64,000 nucleotides of DNA from Bacteroidota bacterium (GTDB lineage Bacteria > Bacteroidota > Bacteroidia > Bacteroidales > Prolixibacteraceae): the NCBI GenBank assembly GCA_023251455.1, contig JAHEYT010000027.1:1-64000 (forward strand). Direction: 5' to 3'. A program made the position numbers and the translations under genes. Shown piece after piece: positions 45,843 to 53,627 of this stretch. The notes beneath the pieces were generated by a model, which saw only the letters and a list, made by a program, of their open reading frames with translations, was not told where the DNA came from and made no database searches. How positions within the stretch are numbered: position 1 is the stretch's first letter; each line of letters opens with the position of its first letter.

Positions 45843-47444
45843 ATGAAGAAAACAGCGGTTCTGTTATGTGGGATGATTTTATTAATGAGTAATGCCTTTG
45901 CCGGTGGAATTTTAACCAATACCAATCAAAGTGCGCAATTTGCGCGAATGCTGTCCAGAAATGCCTCCATAGATTTGGATGCTGTATATTTCAACCCGGC
46001 CGGATTGACTCAGCTAGAAAATGGGTTTTATTTTGGACTTCAGAATCAATCAATCACGCAAACAAAAACAATAACAAGCGAATTTCCTCTTATGTACGAT
46101 AAATACGTTGGTGATGTAAAAGCACCAGTATTTCCAACAGCGTTTGCTGTTTACAAACTTGACAAGTGGGCATTTTCTGCCGGGTTCGGGCCAAATGGAG
46201 GTGGTGGAAGCGCTAAGTACGACAAAGGATTACCTTCATTCGAAAGACAAATTGCACGTATAGTTCCGGCATTATCCGGATTAAGCGCTCTAGGTTACCC
46301 AGTTGCCGATTACGCAGTAGACATTTCGTTCGAAGGGACTTCCGTTTTTTGGGGAATTCAACTTGGTGCAACTTATAAAATCAATGATGTTCTATCGGTT
46401 TATGGCGGTGCCCGCTATTTGCCTTCGGTAAATACTTACAATGGAAGCATTGCAAACATTAAGATCGGACCTGTTGGAGCACTACAAAATGCACAAACTT
46501 ATATGACTGGTGCTGCTACAACTGCTACTGTAAAATCTCAGGCAACCGCAGCTGGTGCCGCAAGTTTGCAACCGTTGGTTGCAGGTGGAGCAGGAGCGAT
46601 GACAATTGCTCAGGTTCAGGGAGCCGGATTAATTTCTGCTGCGCAAAGGGCTCAAATTGAAGGAGGATTACAACAACTTGGCCTGTCAGCCGCTCAAATT
46701 GGTGGAATTTCTATAGCAGCTGCTCAATCTACCTACTCAACAGCTTCAGCAACTTTGGCTGCAACGGCAGGTGCACTTACTGCTAAAATCCCGGGACTGG
46801 CCGACAAAAGCCTCGACACCAAACAAACAGGAGCTGGTATTACCCCAATTATTGGTTTTGATATTCATCTCGACAAACTAAATGTTGGACTGAAGTACGA
46901 ACACCAAACTACACTTGTTTTAACGAATACTACAAAAGTTGATGGTACCGGATTATTTCCTGATGGCGGTCAGTCGAACAGTGATATCCCAGCAATTATT
47001 GCAGGTGGAGCTGATTATCAAGTCTCCGACAAGTTAAAAGTTTCCGGTTCATTCAGCCTTTTTCTGGATAAAAATGTAACCTGGGGCAAAAACGTTTATT
47101 TACAAGATCGCACCATCGATAAGAACTTTGTGGAACTTGCTCTTGGATTGGAATACAAACTAACTGACAAATTTGCCGTTAGTGCAGGTTACTTAAACTC
47201 AAATACCGGTGTTAGCGAACAATACCAGAGTGATTTTAGCTACAGTAACGACTCATATACAACTGGGTTGGGTTTCCAGTGGAATATGAATTCAAGACTT
47301 GTGCTCGACGCAGGAATGATGTTGACAACTTATAAAGATGATACGAAGTCGTTTACTGAAGCTGCTCCCTTTGGAACGTATAAAGAAACTTACGGGAAAG
47401 ACACATTTACCCTTGCATTTGGGATTGGCTATAAAATATTTTAA
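45843..47444 (+). CDS. OmpP1/FadL-family outer-membrane transporter
   Basis: Outer-membrane barrel of 533 residues for hydrophobic compounds such as long-chain fatty acids. The signal peptide ends at NAFAGG. The FadL start signature is NQSAQFARMLSRNASIDLD and AVYFNPAGLTQLENG. Barrel strands follow, ending in TFTLAFGIGYKIF. Residues about 205-310 form an unusual insertion rich in Ala, Gln and Gly (AGAASLQPLVAGGAGAMTIA, LQQLGLSAAQIGGISIAAAQ) with predicted helices, placed between strands near the residues of an extracellular loop. Substrate is unknown. It has its own promoter and terminator. Confidence 0.9.
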   Translation: MKKTAVLLCGMILLMSNAFAGGILTNTNQSAQFARMLSRNASIDLDAVYFNPAGLTQLENGFYFGLQNQSITQTKTITSEFPLMYDKYVGDVKAPVFPTAFAVYKLDKWAFSAGFGPNGGGGSAKYDKGLPSFERQIARIVPALSGLSALGYPVADYAVDISFEGTSVFWGIQLGATYKINDVLSVYGGARYLPSVNTYNGSIANIKIGPVGALQNAQTYMTGAATTATVKSQATAAGAASLQPLVAGGAGAMTIAQVQGAGLISAAQRAQIEGGLQQLGLSAAQIGGISIAAAQSTYSTASATLAATAGALTAKIPGLADKSLDTKQTGAGITPIIGFDIHLDKLNVGLKYEHQTTLVLTNTTKVDGTGLFPDGGQSNSDIPAIIAGGADYQVSDKLKVSGSFSLFLDKNVTWGKNVYLQDRTIDKNFVELALGLEYKLTDKFAVSAGYLNSNTGVSEQYQSDFSYSNDSYTTGLGFQWNMNSRLVLDAGMMLTTYKDDTKSFTEAAPFGTYKETYGKDTFTLAFGIGYKIF

Positions 47445-47463
47445 TACATAATTTTCTTAATCG

Positions 47464-47501
47464 AAGGGTGCTTTATCGGAGGGATAAGCACCCTTTTTGT
47501 T
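47464..47501 (+). terminator. Rho-independent terminator after the FadL-family gene
   Basis: AAGGGTGCTTtATC pairs with GATAAGCACCCTT (one bulge) around GGAGG, followed by T5. Confidence 0.9.
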
Positions 47502-47564
47502 TTCCGGAATATTGCTTTGCAACAAATTCTTCTGTTTGATGTTAAAACGTCACCGGTATTGGCT

Positions 47565-47572
47565 TAGCTTTG
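47565..47572 (+). promoter_or_regulatory. -7 promoter element of the lycopene cyclase gene
   Basis: TAGCTTTG matches TAnnTTTG, 34 nt before the ATG. The nearest TTTG (47535-47538) is 26 bp away, longer than usual. Confidence 0.45.
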
Positions 47573-47606
47573 TAAAATTCAATGCCGCAAAATAAAAAAC
47601 ACAATA

Positions 47607-48296
47607 ATGGAATTTAAAAATTTCACTTACCTGATTTTACTAGTGGGTTCAATCTCGGTCCCCCTTATACTTAGCTTCGATAAAAAAGTACAATACTATA
47701 AAAACCTGAAATACATATTCCCAGCAATTTTCGTCACTGCTCTTATCTTTTGGGTGTGGGATATACGATTTACAGAGACTCAAGTCTGGAGCTTTAATAC
47801 GGAATATACAATCGGTTTGACGTTTTGGGGAATGCCAATTGAAGAGTGGCTTTTCTTTATCATCGTTCCCTACTGCTGTGTATTTATTTATGAAGTTCTG
47901 AAATTTTATCTTGAAAAATACGAGTATGTCAATATTTTCTGGTCATTCAGTCTGTTCCTGATTGTCGGTTTTGCATTGATCAGCTATTTTTTCAGGCATC
48001 AGGACTACACCTTTCTGACGTTTCTTTTTTCTGCTTTTTATCTGAGCTTTACTTTATTCCGGAACAAGTTTGAACCATACATTACCAAATTTTATTTTGC
48101 TTATTTCGTTTCCCTTATTCCGTTTATGATTGTCAACGGAGTCCTTACTTCGTTGCCTGTGGTGAAATATAATCCGGCACATATTATGAATATCCGGATA
48201 CAGAATATCCCAATTGAAGATTTTTCGTATTTATTTTTGATGCTGCTGATGGTGATTACCCTTTATGAAACGCTGAAGTCAAACAAATACTACTAA
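47607..48296 (+). CDS. Lycopene cyclase (CrtYcd-type membrane protein)
   Basis: Integral membrane protein of 229 residues with about six to seven helices. It has two tandem lycopene-cyclase domain copies: the first around residues 4-90 and the second from about 105. The conserved motif MPIEEWLFFIIVPYCCVFIYE carries the acidic pair expected for cyclase activity, and the second copy ends in NIPIEDFSYLFLMLLMV. Such proteins cyclise lycopene ends to beta-rings in carotenoid synthesis in Bacteroidota. No phytoene synthase, desaturase or hydroxylase gene is beside it, so the rest of the pathway must lie elsewhere. Confidence 0.88.
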   Translation: MEFKNFTYLILLVGSISVPLILSFDKKVQYYKNLKYIFPAIFVTALIFWVWDIRFTETQVWSFNTEYTIGLTFWGMPIEEWLFFIIVPYCCVFIYEVLKFYLEKYEYVNIFWSFSLFLIVGFALISYFFRHQDYTFLTFLFSAFYLSFTLFRNKFEPYITKFYFAYFVSLIPFMIVNGVLTSLPVVKYNPAHIMNIRIQNIPIEDFSYLFLMLLMVITLYETLKSNKYY

Positions 48297-48368
48297 AAAC
48301 TACTCACGGGGTGATTTAAAATCACTATATGAGTACGGCAAATAAAATGGTCAAATTAACGATATCTG

Positions 48369-50774
48369 ATGAAGAAATTAAAGATTGAAATACAAGTCAC
48401 TATTTTAACCATCTGCATTGCCATTGCAGTAAGTATTTCGGGGTACCTGGCTTATCAGAGTCTTTCCAAAATTGTTGATACCATTCACAAAGAAGCGCGT
48501 CCCGACCTCAAATTACTCCTGATTAAAGATATTGCTTCCGATTTGAGCGAAGTTGAAAATACGATCCGGCTTTACAGTCTGACCGGCAATGCATCGTTTG
48601 CACGCTCTTACAGGCAGTTAGGCGATTCAATCCAGAAAAAACTAGAGATGCTTTCCGCATATTCAGATCCGGGTTCCGAAGAAATTTCGCACATCGATTC
48701 CATTTCGCTACTTGCCAACCGTAAACTACTAATCTGGGATAAAATAAGGGCACTTCACCGCACAAAAACAGATTCGCACAACTCCTTCACAAACCTTTAT
48801 TCAAAAATCGACACTGTAATTATTCAACCTGATACCATTCGGTTTAAACCTGAAGAAAAAAAGGGATTCTTCAAAAGGGTATTTGGCAAAAGAGATACAA
48901 CGACTAAACGGCCTGTAATTATCGACAAGTCCAAAGAGAAGGAAATTATCAAAAAGGAAATTGCTGGTATCGAAGAACAAATTACCAACCAGACGAAACG
49001 ATTGCAAAGCAGTGAAACTGCATTATTCGAACAAAATATCAAATTAACTCAGGAGTTAAACCGGCACATAGTAAGCCTCGAAAACAGCGAACAAAAACGG
49101 TTGGAAACCAAAACTCAGGAAGCTGATTCGATGGCAGCTCAAACTTACGGGCGAATGATAATTTTCACCATTGCGGCTGTAGTTCTCCTGATCATTATCC
49201 TGATCCTGTTTTTTCGGAACCTTCAGAAAAACCGAATTTACCAGCAAGTTCTGAAAAAAGCGAAAGCTGAAGCCGAAAGTTTGGCTAAAGCCAAAGAAAT
49301 GTTTGTGGCCACGGTTAGTCACGAAATGCGGACTCCGGTAAACGCCATTTACGGGTTAACCGAGCAAATGCTTCGAAAAACTGACTCGAAAGAAATGACA
49401 GCCGATTTGAATGTGGTGTACAAATCGGCGGAACACCTGATCGCCTTGGTAAACGATACACTTGATTTCTCGAAAATTGAATCTCAGAAACTAAAAATTG
49501 AGCAAATCGATTTTTTACCTGATGAAATTATAACAGAAGTTTATACCCTTCATACGGATTCAGCACACAAAAAAGGCATTGACTTGATCTTCAGTAATAA
49601 TACTGATAAAAACCTGGTACTTCAGGGAGACCCGATCCGGCTGAAACAAATCTTGATCAACCTGATTACCAACGCCATTAAATTCACAAATCAGGGACAC
49701 ATCTCTTTGACTGTTTCCAGTGAAGAAACTTCGAGGCAAAATTACCTGTTACACATTGTGGTTTCAGACACTGGCATTGGCATTTCTGAAGAAGACCTGC
49801 ACCTGATTTTTGATGAATTTGTACAATTAAATACCGATCTCACCCAAAAACAGCGTGGTGCCGGGCTGGGGCTGTCCATCGTAAAAAAACTGGTACTTCT
49901 TCAGAATGGAAAAATAAAAGTAGATAGCACACCAGGAAAAGGAACTTGTTTTACAATACAAATACCATATCAAAAAGGGAATCCAGATAATGTCCGGAAA
50001 TTAATCACAAAGCAATTGGCAATCCCATCCTGGTTCCGAAAGCTTCATTTCCTGATTGTTGACGATGAAGAATTCAACCTTTACCTGATCAAAAATATAC
50101 TGAATACATGGAGAGTGTCATTTACCGAGGCATTTAACGGGAAGGAAGCTGTTGAACTCGTCAGGGAAAATTCGTACGATCTAATCCTTATGGATATCAG
50201 AATGCCTGTATTGGATGGATACGAGGCAGCAAGACAGATTTTACAGCATCGCCCATCTTCAAAAATCATTGCACTCACTGCAACAACCAAATCCATCGAT
50301 GTTCAAAAGATAGAATTGGCTGGAATGCACTCTTTTTTGCAAAAACCATTTGCTGAACAAGACTTGCTCAACACCATTCTGAAATTACTTCCGGAAAAAC
50401 CAGAGGTCACCTTTCAGGAATCGCGCACTGAAAATACAATCCTTGATCTGGATGAGCTGGAACGCATGGCTGATGGTGACGCTGCTTTTTTCGATGAAAT
50501 GCTGAGAATTTTTATTCGTTCGAGTGAAGAATCTATTGCGAAAATTCAACTGAATTTTCAAAACTCCGACTGGGTTGCAATTACCGAATCGGCTCATAAA
50601 CTTGCAGCTCCAGCCAAACATTTGCAAGCCAAAGCACTTTACGATTACTTAAAACAACTTGAAAATAGAGATGAAAATGCTCATCCGGACGAAATAAAGA
50701 AATTGATTGGATTAATTGACGAGGAAATCAAACGCATCAATTCGATCCTGAAACAAAAACTTGGGAACAGTTAG
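48369..50774 (+). CDS. Hybrid histidine kinase (HisKA-HATPase-REC-HPt)
   Basis: Phosphorelay kinase of 801 residues. Membrane helix 1 is at 8-29 and helix 2 at 263-283. Between them is a 230-residue, mostly helical periplasmic region, interrupted by a basic stretch near 168-185, with no recognised ligand domain. HisKA has His318 in ATVSHEMRTPVNAI. The ATPase has the N-box QILINLITNAIKFT, G1 SDTGIGIS and G2 GAGLGLSIVKK. The receiver (about 555-675) has LIVDDEE and the phosphoacceptor in LILMDIRMPVLDGYEA. The C-terminal HPt (about 690-795) has the His of ESAHKLAAPAKHL. The internal HPt suits phosphate transfer to a separate regulator, most likely the sigma-54 regulator encoded next. Confidence 0.94.
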   Translation: MKKLKIEIQVTILTICIAIAVSISGYLAYQSLSKIVDTIHKEARPDLKLLLIKDIASDLSEVENTIRLYSLTGNASFARSYRQLGDSIQKKLEMLSAYSDPGSEEISHIDSISLLANRKLLIWDKIRALHRTKTDSHNSFTNLYSKIDTVIIQPDTIRFKPEEKKGFFKRVFGKRDTTTKRPVIIDKSKEKEIIKKEIAGIEEQITNQTKRLQSSETALFEQNIKLTQELNRHIVSLENSEQKRLETKTQEADSMAAQTYGRMIIFTIAAVVLLIIILILFFRNLQKNRIYQQVLKKAKAEAESLAKAKEMFVATVSHEMRTPVNAIYGLTEQMLRKTDSKEMTADLNVVYKSAEHLIALVNDTLDFSKIESQKLKIEQIDFLPDEIITEVYTLHTDSAHKKGIDLIFSNNTDKNLVLQGDPIRLKQILINLITNAIKFTNQGHISLTVSSEETSRQNYLLHIVVSDTGIGISEEDLHLIFDEFVQLNTDLTQKQRGAGLGLSIVKKLVLLQNGKIKVDSTPGKGTCFTIQIPYQKGNPDNVRKLITKQLAIPSWFRKLHFLIVDDEEFNLYLIKNILNTWRVSFTEAFNGKEAVELVRENSYDLILMDIRMPVLDGYEAARQILQHRPSSKIIALTATTKSIDVQKIELAGMHSFLQKPFAEQDLLNTILKLLPEKPEVTFQESRTENTILDLDELERMADGDAAFFDEMLRIFIRSSEESIAKIQLNFQNSDWVAITESAHKLAAPAKHLQAKALYDYLKQLENRDENAHPDEIKKLIGLIDEEIKRINSILKQKLGNS

Positions 50775-50792
50775 TTGAAATTCAGCTTCGAA

Positions 50793-50837
50793 TTTTTCTC
50801 AAGTTAAATATTTTCTCAAAATGAGAATCTGAGAACC
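50793..50837 (+). promoter_or_regulatory. Clustered TTTCTCAA / TGAGAA sites upstream of the sigma-54 regulator
   Basis: Two direct copies of TTTCTCAA (50795-50802 and 50812-50819) are followed by TGAGAA at 50822-50827 and again at 50830-50835. The second copy and the first TGAGAA form the palindrome TTCTCA-AAA-TGAGAA. The same motif occurs as an inverted pair upstream of the sigma-54 promoter near 52.4 kb. They are inferred to be binding sites of the regulator encoded immediately downstream, which would then control its own gene. Confidence 0.6.
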
Positions 50838-50905
50838 TGATACAGCCAAAAACTTGCTAACTTGCAGAGCCTGATTGAAAATTTAAAGTAACCAATTGCA
50901 GAAAA

Positions 50906-52261
50906 ATGTCAGAAAAAGCCTTCAAAATATTTGTAGTTGAGGATGATGAATGGTACAGCCGGTTGCTGGTTCATACCCTTTCACTTAATCCCGACTACGA
51001 AATACAATCCTTCGGTACAGGAAAAGACTGCCTGGCAAATTTACACCAGGAACCGGATATTATCACTTTAGATTACCGGCTTCCCGATATGAAAGGATTG
51101 GAAGTCCTGAAACAAATCAAGGAAATAAATGAAGATATACAGATCATCCTGATTTCGGAACAAATCGACATTGAAGTGGTGGTAACTTTATTGCAACACG
51201 GTGCCTACGATTACATTGTCAAGTCGAAAGATATCAGGGAACGCTTGCTGAATACCGTTAATAACATCAGGCAGGGCAGCAATCTGAAAAAGGAAATTGT
51301 GAATTTGCGGCAGGAGGTCAAACAGAAATATACCGACCAAAATACCATAATTGGTAACAGTGCTGCAACCCGAAAAGTATATGAACTGATTGAAAAAGCG
51401 ATCCGCACAAATATCACGGTAACCATAACCGGCGAAACCGGAACAGGCAAAGAATTGGTTGCCAAAGCAATTCACTACAGTTCGAACCGGTCAAAGCAAC
51501 CGTTTGTTGCCGTTAATGTGGCCGCTATCCCGAAAGAACTGATCGAAAGTGAACTTTTTGGGCACGAAAAAGGGGCTTTCACCGGGGCTGCTTTCCGTCG
51601 GATTGGAAAGTTCGAGGAAGCCAACGGTGGTACACTTTTTCTTGACGAAATGGCTGAAATGGACATTTCGTTACAGGCCAAATTATTGCGCGCGCTTCAG
51701 GAAAAAGAAATCATACGCATTGGTAGCAACACTCCGGTAAAATTTGATTGCCGAATTATTATTGCAACCAATAAAGACCTTCAGGAAGAAATTAAAAAAG
51801 GGAATTTCAGGCAAGACTTGTATTATCGACTTTACGGACTTCCCATCGCATTACCGCCTTTGCGCGAAAGGGAAAACGATGTAATTATTTTGGCCAAACA
51901 TTTTATACAGGTATTCTGTAAAGAGAATAAAATGGCCGCTAAAACTTTAACACCCGAAGCATCAGCCAGACTACTATCATATTCATTTCCAGGCAATATT
52001 CGTGAATTAAAATCGGTAATTGAACTGGCAGTTACACTGGCCGACCAGAATGAAATTTTAGCCGATCACATTGTTTTAGGCAGAGGTCAGGATTTGCTCG
52101 ATGACTTGTTCACCAAAGAACTCAGTCTTCGTGAATACGACATCCGGATTGTCAGAAAATTTCTGGACAAATACGATAACAACATCAAACTGGTGGCCGA
52201 AAAACTAGACCTTGGTGTGGCAACCATCTACCGGATGTTGAAAGAAGACAACAAAGAATAG
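50906..52261 (+). CDS. Sigma-54-dependent response regulator (NtrC family)
   Basis: Enhancer-binding activator of 451 residues. The receiver (5-122) has VVEDDEW, phosphoacceptor Asp56 in IITLDYRLPDMKG, and Lys106 in YIVKSKD. The AAA+ domain (about 145-370) has Walker A GETGTGKELVAKAIH, the sigma-54 contact loop GAFTGA (223-228) intact, Walker B GGTLFLDEM, and the sensor-type RLYGLPIALPPLRER. The C-terminus is a Fis-type helix-turn-helix (IVRKFLDKYDNNIKLVAEKL, GVATIYRMLK). It must act with sigma-54 RNA polymerase. It is paired with the hybrid kinase upstream, and a sigma-54 promoter lies 123 bp after its stop. Confidence 0.96.
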   Translation: MSEKAFKIFVVEDDEWYSRLLVHTLSLNPDYEIQSFGTGKDCLANLHQEPDIITLDYRLPDMKGLEVLKQIKEINEDIQIILISEQIDIEVVVTLLQHGAYDYIVKSKDIRERLLNTVNNIRQGSNLKKEIVNLRQEVKQKYTDQNTIIGNSAATRKVYELIEKAIRTNITVTITGETGTGKELVAKAIHYSSNRSKQPFVAVNVAAIPKELIESELFGHEKGAFTGAAFRRIGKFEEANGGTLFLDEMAEMDISLQAKLLRALQEKEIIRIGSNTPVKFDCRIIIATNKDLQEEIKKGNFRQDLYYRLYGLPIALPPLRERENDVIILAKHFIQVFCKENKMAAKTLTPEASARLLSYSFPGNIRELKSVIELAVTLADQNEILADHIVLGRGQDLLDDLFTKELSLREYDIRIVRKFLDKYDNNIKLVAEKLDLGVATIYRMLKEDNKE

Positions 52262-52272
52262 TACAATCTCCA

Positions 52273-52319
52273 TTTCTCAATCTTATCATTTCAGGATTCA
52301 ATTTGATCAATTTGAGAAA
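52273..52319 (+). promoter_or_regulatory. Putative enhancer (upstream activating) sites for the sigma-54 promoter
   Basis: TTTCTCAA (52273-52280) and its exact inverse TTGAGAAA (52312-52319) lie about 90-140 bp upstream of the predicted start of transcription, the usual distance for NtrC-type enhancers. The motif is the same as in the cluster upstream of the regulator gene. Confidence 0.6.
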
Positions 52320-52383
52320 ATAAAACTTGGCAACAATTCAGTCAAATCAATAATAATCAAACATTTAGCAAATAAATAAGTCA

Positions 52384-52400
52384 TTGGCACAGGCATTGCC
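52384..52400 (+). promoter_or_regulatory. Sigma-54 (-24/-12) promoter
   Basis: TTGGCACAGGCATTGCC matches the consensus TGGCAC-N5-TTGC. The GG and GC dinucleotides are at the required 12-bp distance (G52387 as -24, C52399 as -12), predicting transcription from about 52411. It is 70 bp downstream of the putative enhancer sites and drives a structured leader and then the coiled-coil gene. Confidence 0.85.
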
Positions 52401-52410
52401 ATGTCTTATG

Positions 52411-52482
52411 CAGAAATCAGACAGGACTGAAGTGTGAAACAGGATGTGGAAGAGGAAGAAGTTTAGTACCTGTCTGATTTTT
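52411..52482 (+). ncRNA. Putative sigma-54-driven stem-loop RNA or leader attenuator
   Basis: Beginning three bases after the predicted start, 52414-52431 pairs with 52462-52480. There are 12 perfect pairs (AAATCAGACAGG with CCTGTCTGATTT), one bulged A, then six further pairs including a G-T. The 30-nt loop is almost purely purine and has three GGA motifs (CAGGAU, GUGGAA, GAGGAA). A T5 run ends the stem, as in an intrinsic terminator. The element could be a separate RNA of about 72 nt, a transcription attenuator for the coiled-coil gene 40 nt downstream, or a 5' stabilising structure. Nothing similar is known to me in Bacteroidota. Confidence 0.6.
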
Positions 52483-52522
52483 GAAACAAAATTTATTTAC
52501 TTAAAAACAAATAGTTACGGAA

Positions 52523-53434
52523 ATGACAAAAAAAACACAGTTAACGACAATTATTATTGCAGGATTTATTCTAATTGTCGGAATCGTTGGTGGAGTGTAT
52601 GTTTACAACCAAAAAGAAGCTGAAATCAAATCATTGCTGGTTGAAAAGGCCAACACCAATCAGTTGATGCAACAGAAAGATTCGATCATGTTTGACATGG
52701 ACAACTCCTTTTATGAAATCGAAAACAATCTGAAAGTCATCAAAGAAAAAAGGAATCAAATCTCTATGGTTCAATCAACCGAAGGTGGCAAGAAAAACAG
52801 AAAACAGGCAATTCTTGAAGACATCAAATTGTTAGACAATTTGGTAGATGAAAATAATAAGAAAATTGCCGATCTGGAACAGAAACTAAAAAAATCGGGA
52901 TTGAGCATGAAATCTTATGAAAAAAGACTTCAGGCTTTAACTGAAACCATCGAAGCACAGAATACTGAGATTGCTGAGTTGAAAAAAGAGATTGAAGGTA
53001 AAAATTCAAGCCTGGCTGAATACGACACCAGGGTTAAGAGCATGGATCAGGATTTGAAAAATAAAGTTGATACAATCAACTACAAACAGCAAGTAATTGT
53101 AGACAAAACGAATAAATTAAACACTGCCCATGTTGCGCTTGGTACCTTCAAGCAATTGAAAGAAGAAGGTATTGTAAGTCGTGAAGGCGCATTGCTTGGA
53201 GTTGGCGGAAGTAAAGCAATTCAGGAAAATTTTGATTCAAAGTATTTTACTGAACTCGACATTCGCACAACAAAAACAATCGCTTTAAATGCAAAAAAAG
53301 CAGTTGTGATTTCGGAACATCCAAGCAGCTCATACAAATTGGTTGAAGAAAACGGACAAATCGCTTATCTGCAAATTGAAAATCCTGCTGAATTCTGGAG
53401 AATCTCGAAATATGCCGTTATTCAGGTAAAATAG
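52523..53434 (+). CDS. Membrane-anchored coiled-coil protein under sigma-54 control
   Basis: Protein of 303 residues. One N-terminal membrane helix (about 8-28, TIIIAGFILIVGIVGGVYVY) acts as signal anchor. Residues 30-200 form a long coiled coil rich in Lys/Glu (KLLDNLVDENNKKIADLEQK, IEAQNTEIAELKKEIEGK). The last 100 residues are a globular domain: LNTAHVALGTFKQLKEEGIV, GALLGVGGSKAIQENFD, then SEHPSSSYKLVE and AEFWRISKYAVIQVK. From memory this C-terminal pattern resembles Bacteroidota proteins sometimes named Cbp1-like adhesins, but I am not certain. It is the only coding sequence directly after the sigma-54 promoter, so it is the likely output of the kinase-regulator pair. Confidence 0.82.
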   Translation: MTKKTQLTTIIIAGFILIVGIVGGVYVYNQKEAEIKSLLVEKANTNQLMQQKDSIMFDMDNSFYEIENNLKVIKEKRNQISMVQSTEGGKKNRKQAILEDIKLLDNLVDENNKKIADLEQKLKKSGLSMKSYEKRLQALTETIEAQNTEIAELKKEIEGKNSSLAEYDTRVKSMDQDLKNKVDTINYKQQVIVDKTNKLNTAHVALGTFKQLKEEGIVSREGALLGVGGSKAIQENFDSKYFTELDIRTTKTIALNAKKAVVISEHPSSSYKLVEENGQIAYLQIENPAEFWRISKYAVIQVK

Positions 53435-53532
53435 TTTGAACACAACATGCATTCTCAAACAAACAGAATTACTAAAGCCATGAAAATTCAATATAGTTTA
53501 AAAAGGGATGCATGAACGCTGGACAATTTGGT

Positions 53533-53604
53533 AGGGCTTCGGTTAAGCCCGAGAAGATTGTACTATATATAAAAGGCTGTCAGGGTAAATACCTGGCAGC
53601 CTTT
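53533..53604. terminator. Hairpin plus bidirectional terminator between the coiled-coil gene and kbl
   Basis: A first hairpin pairs GGGCTT with AAGCCC (53535-53551). A second, stronger one pairs AAAGGCTGTCAGG with CCTGGCAGCCTTT (one wobble) around GTAAATA at 53572-53604, with A/T flanks on both sides. The latter can end both convergent genes. Confidence 0.8.
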
Positions 53605-53627
53605 CACTTTTTAAAGAATCGTTCAGA

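Noticed and set aside
50841..50870. Possible sigma-54 promoter before the regulator gene (CAGCCAAAAACTTGC and a second CTTGC)
   Set aside because: The -24 half lacks the GG dinucleotide and most of TGGCAC, so only the -12 half resembles the consensus.
52401..52430. Mini-frame MSYAEIRQD in the region of the sigma-54 promoter
   Set aside because: Its ATG lies upstream of the predicted start of transcription, so it would not be in the mRNA; the same bases are better explained as the left arm of the stem.
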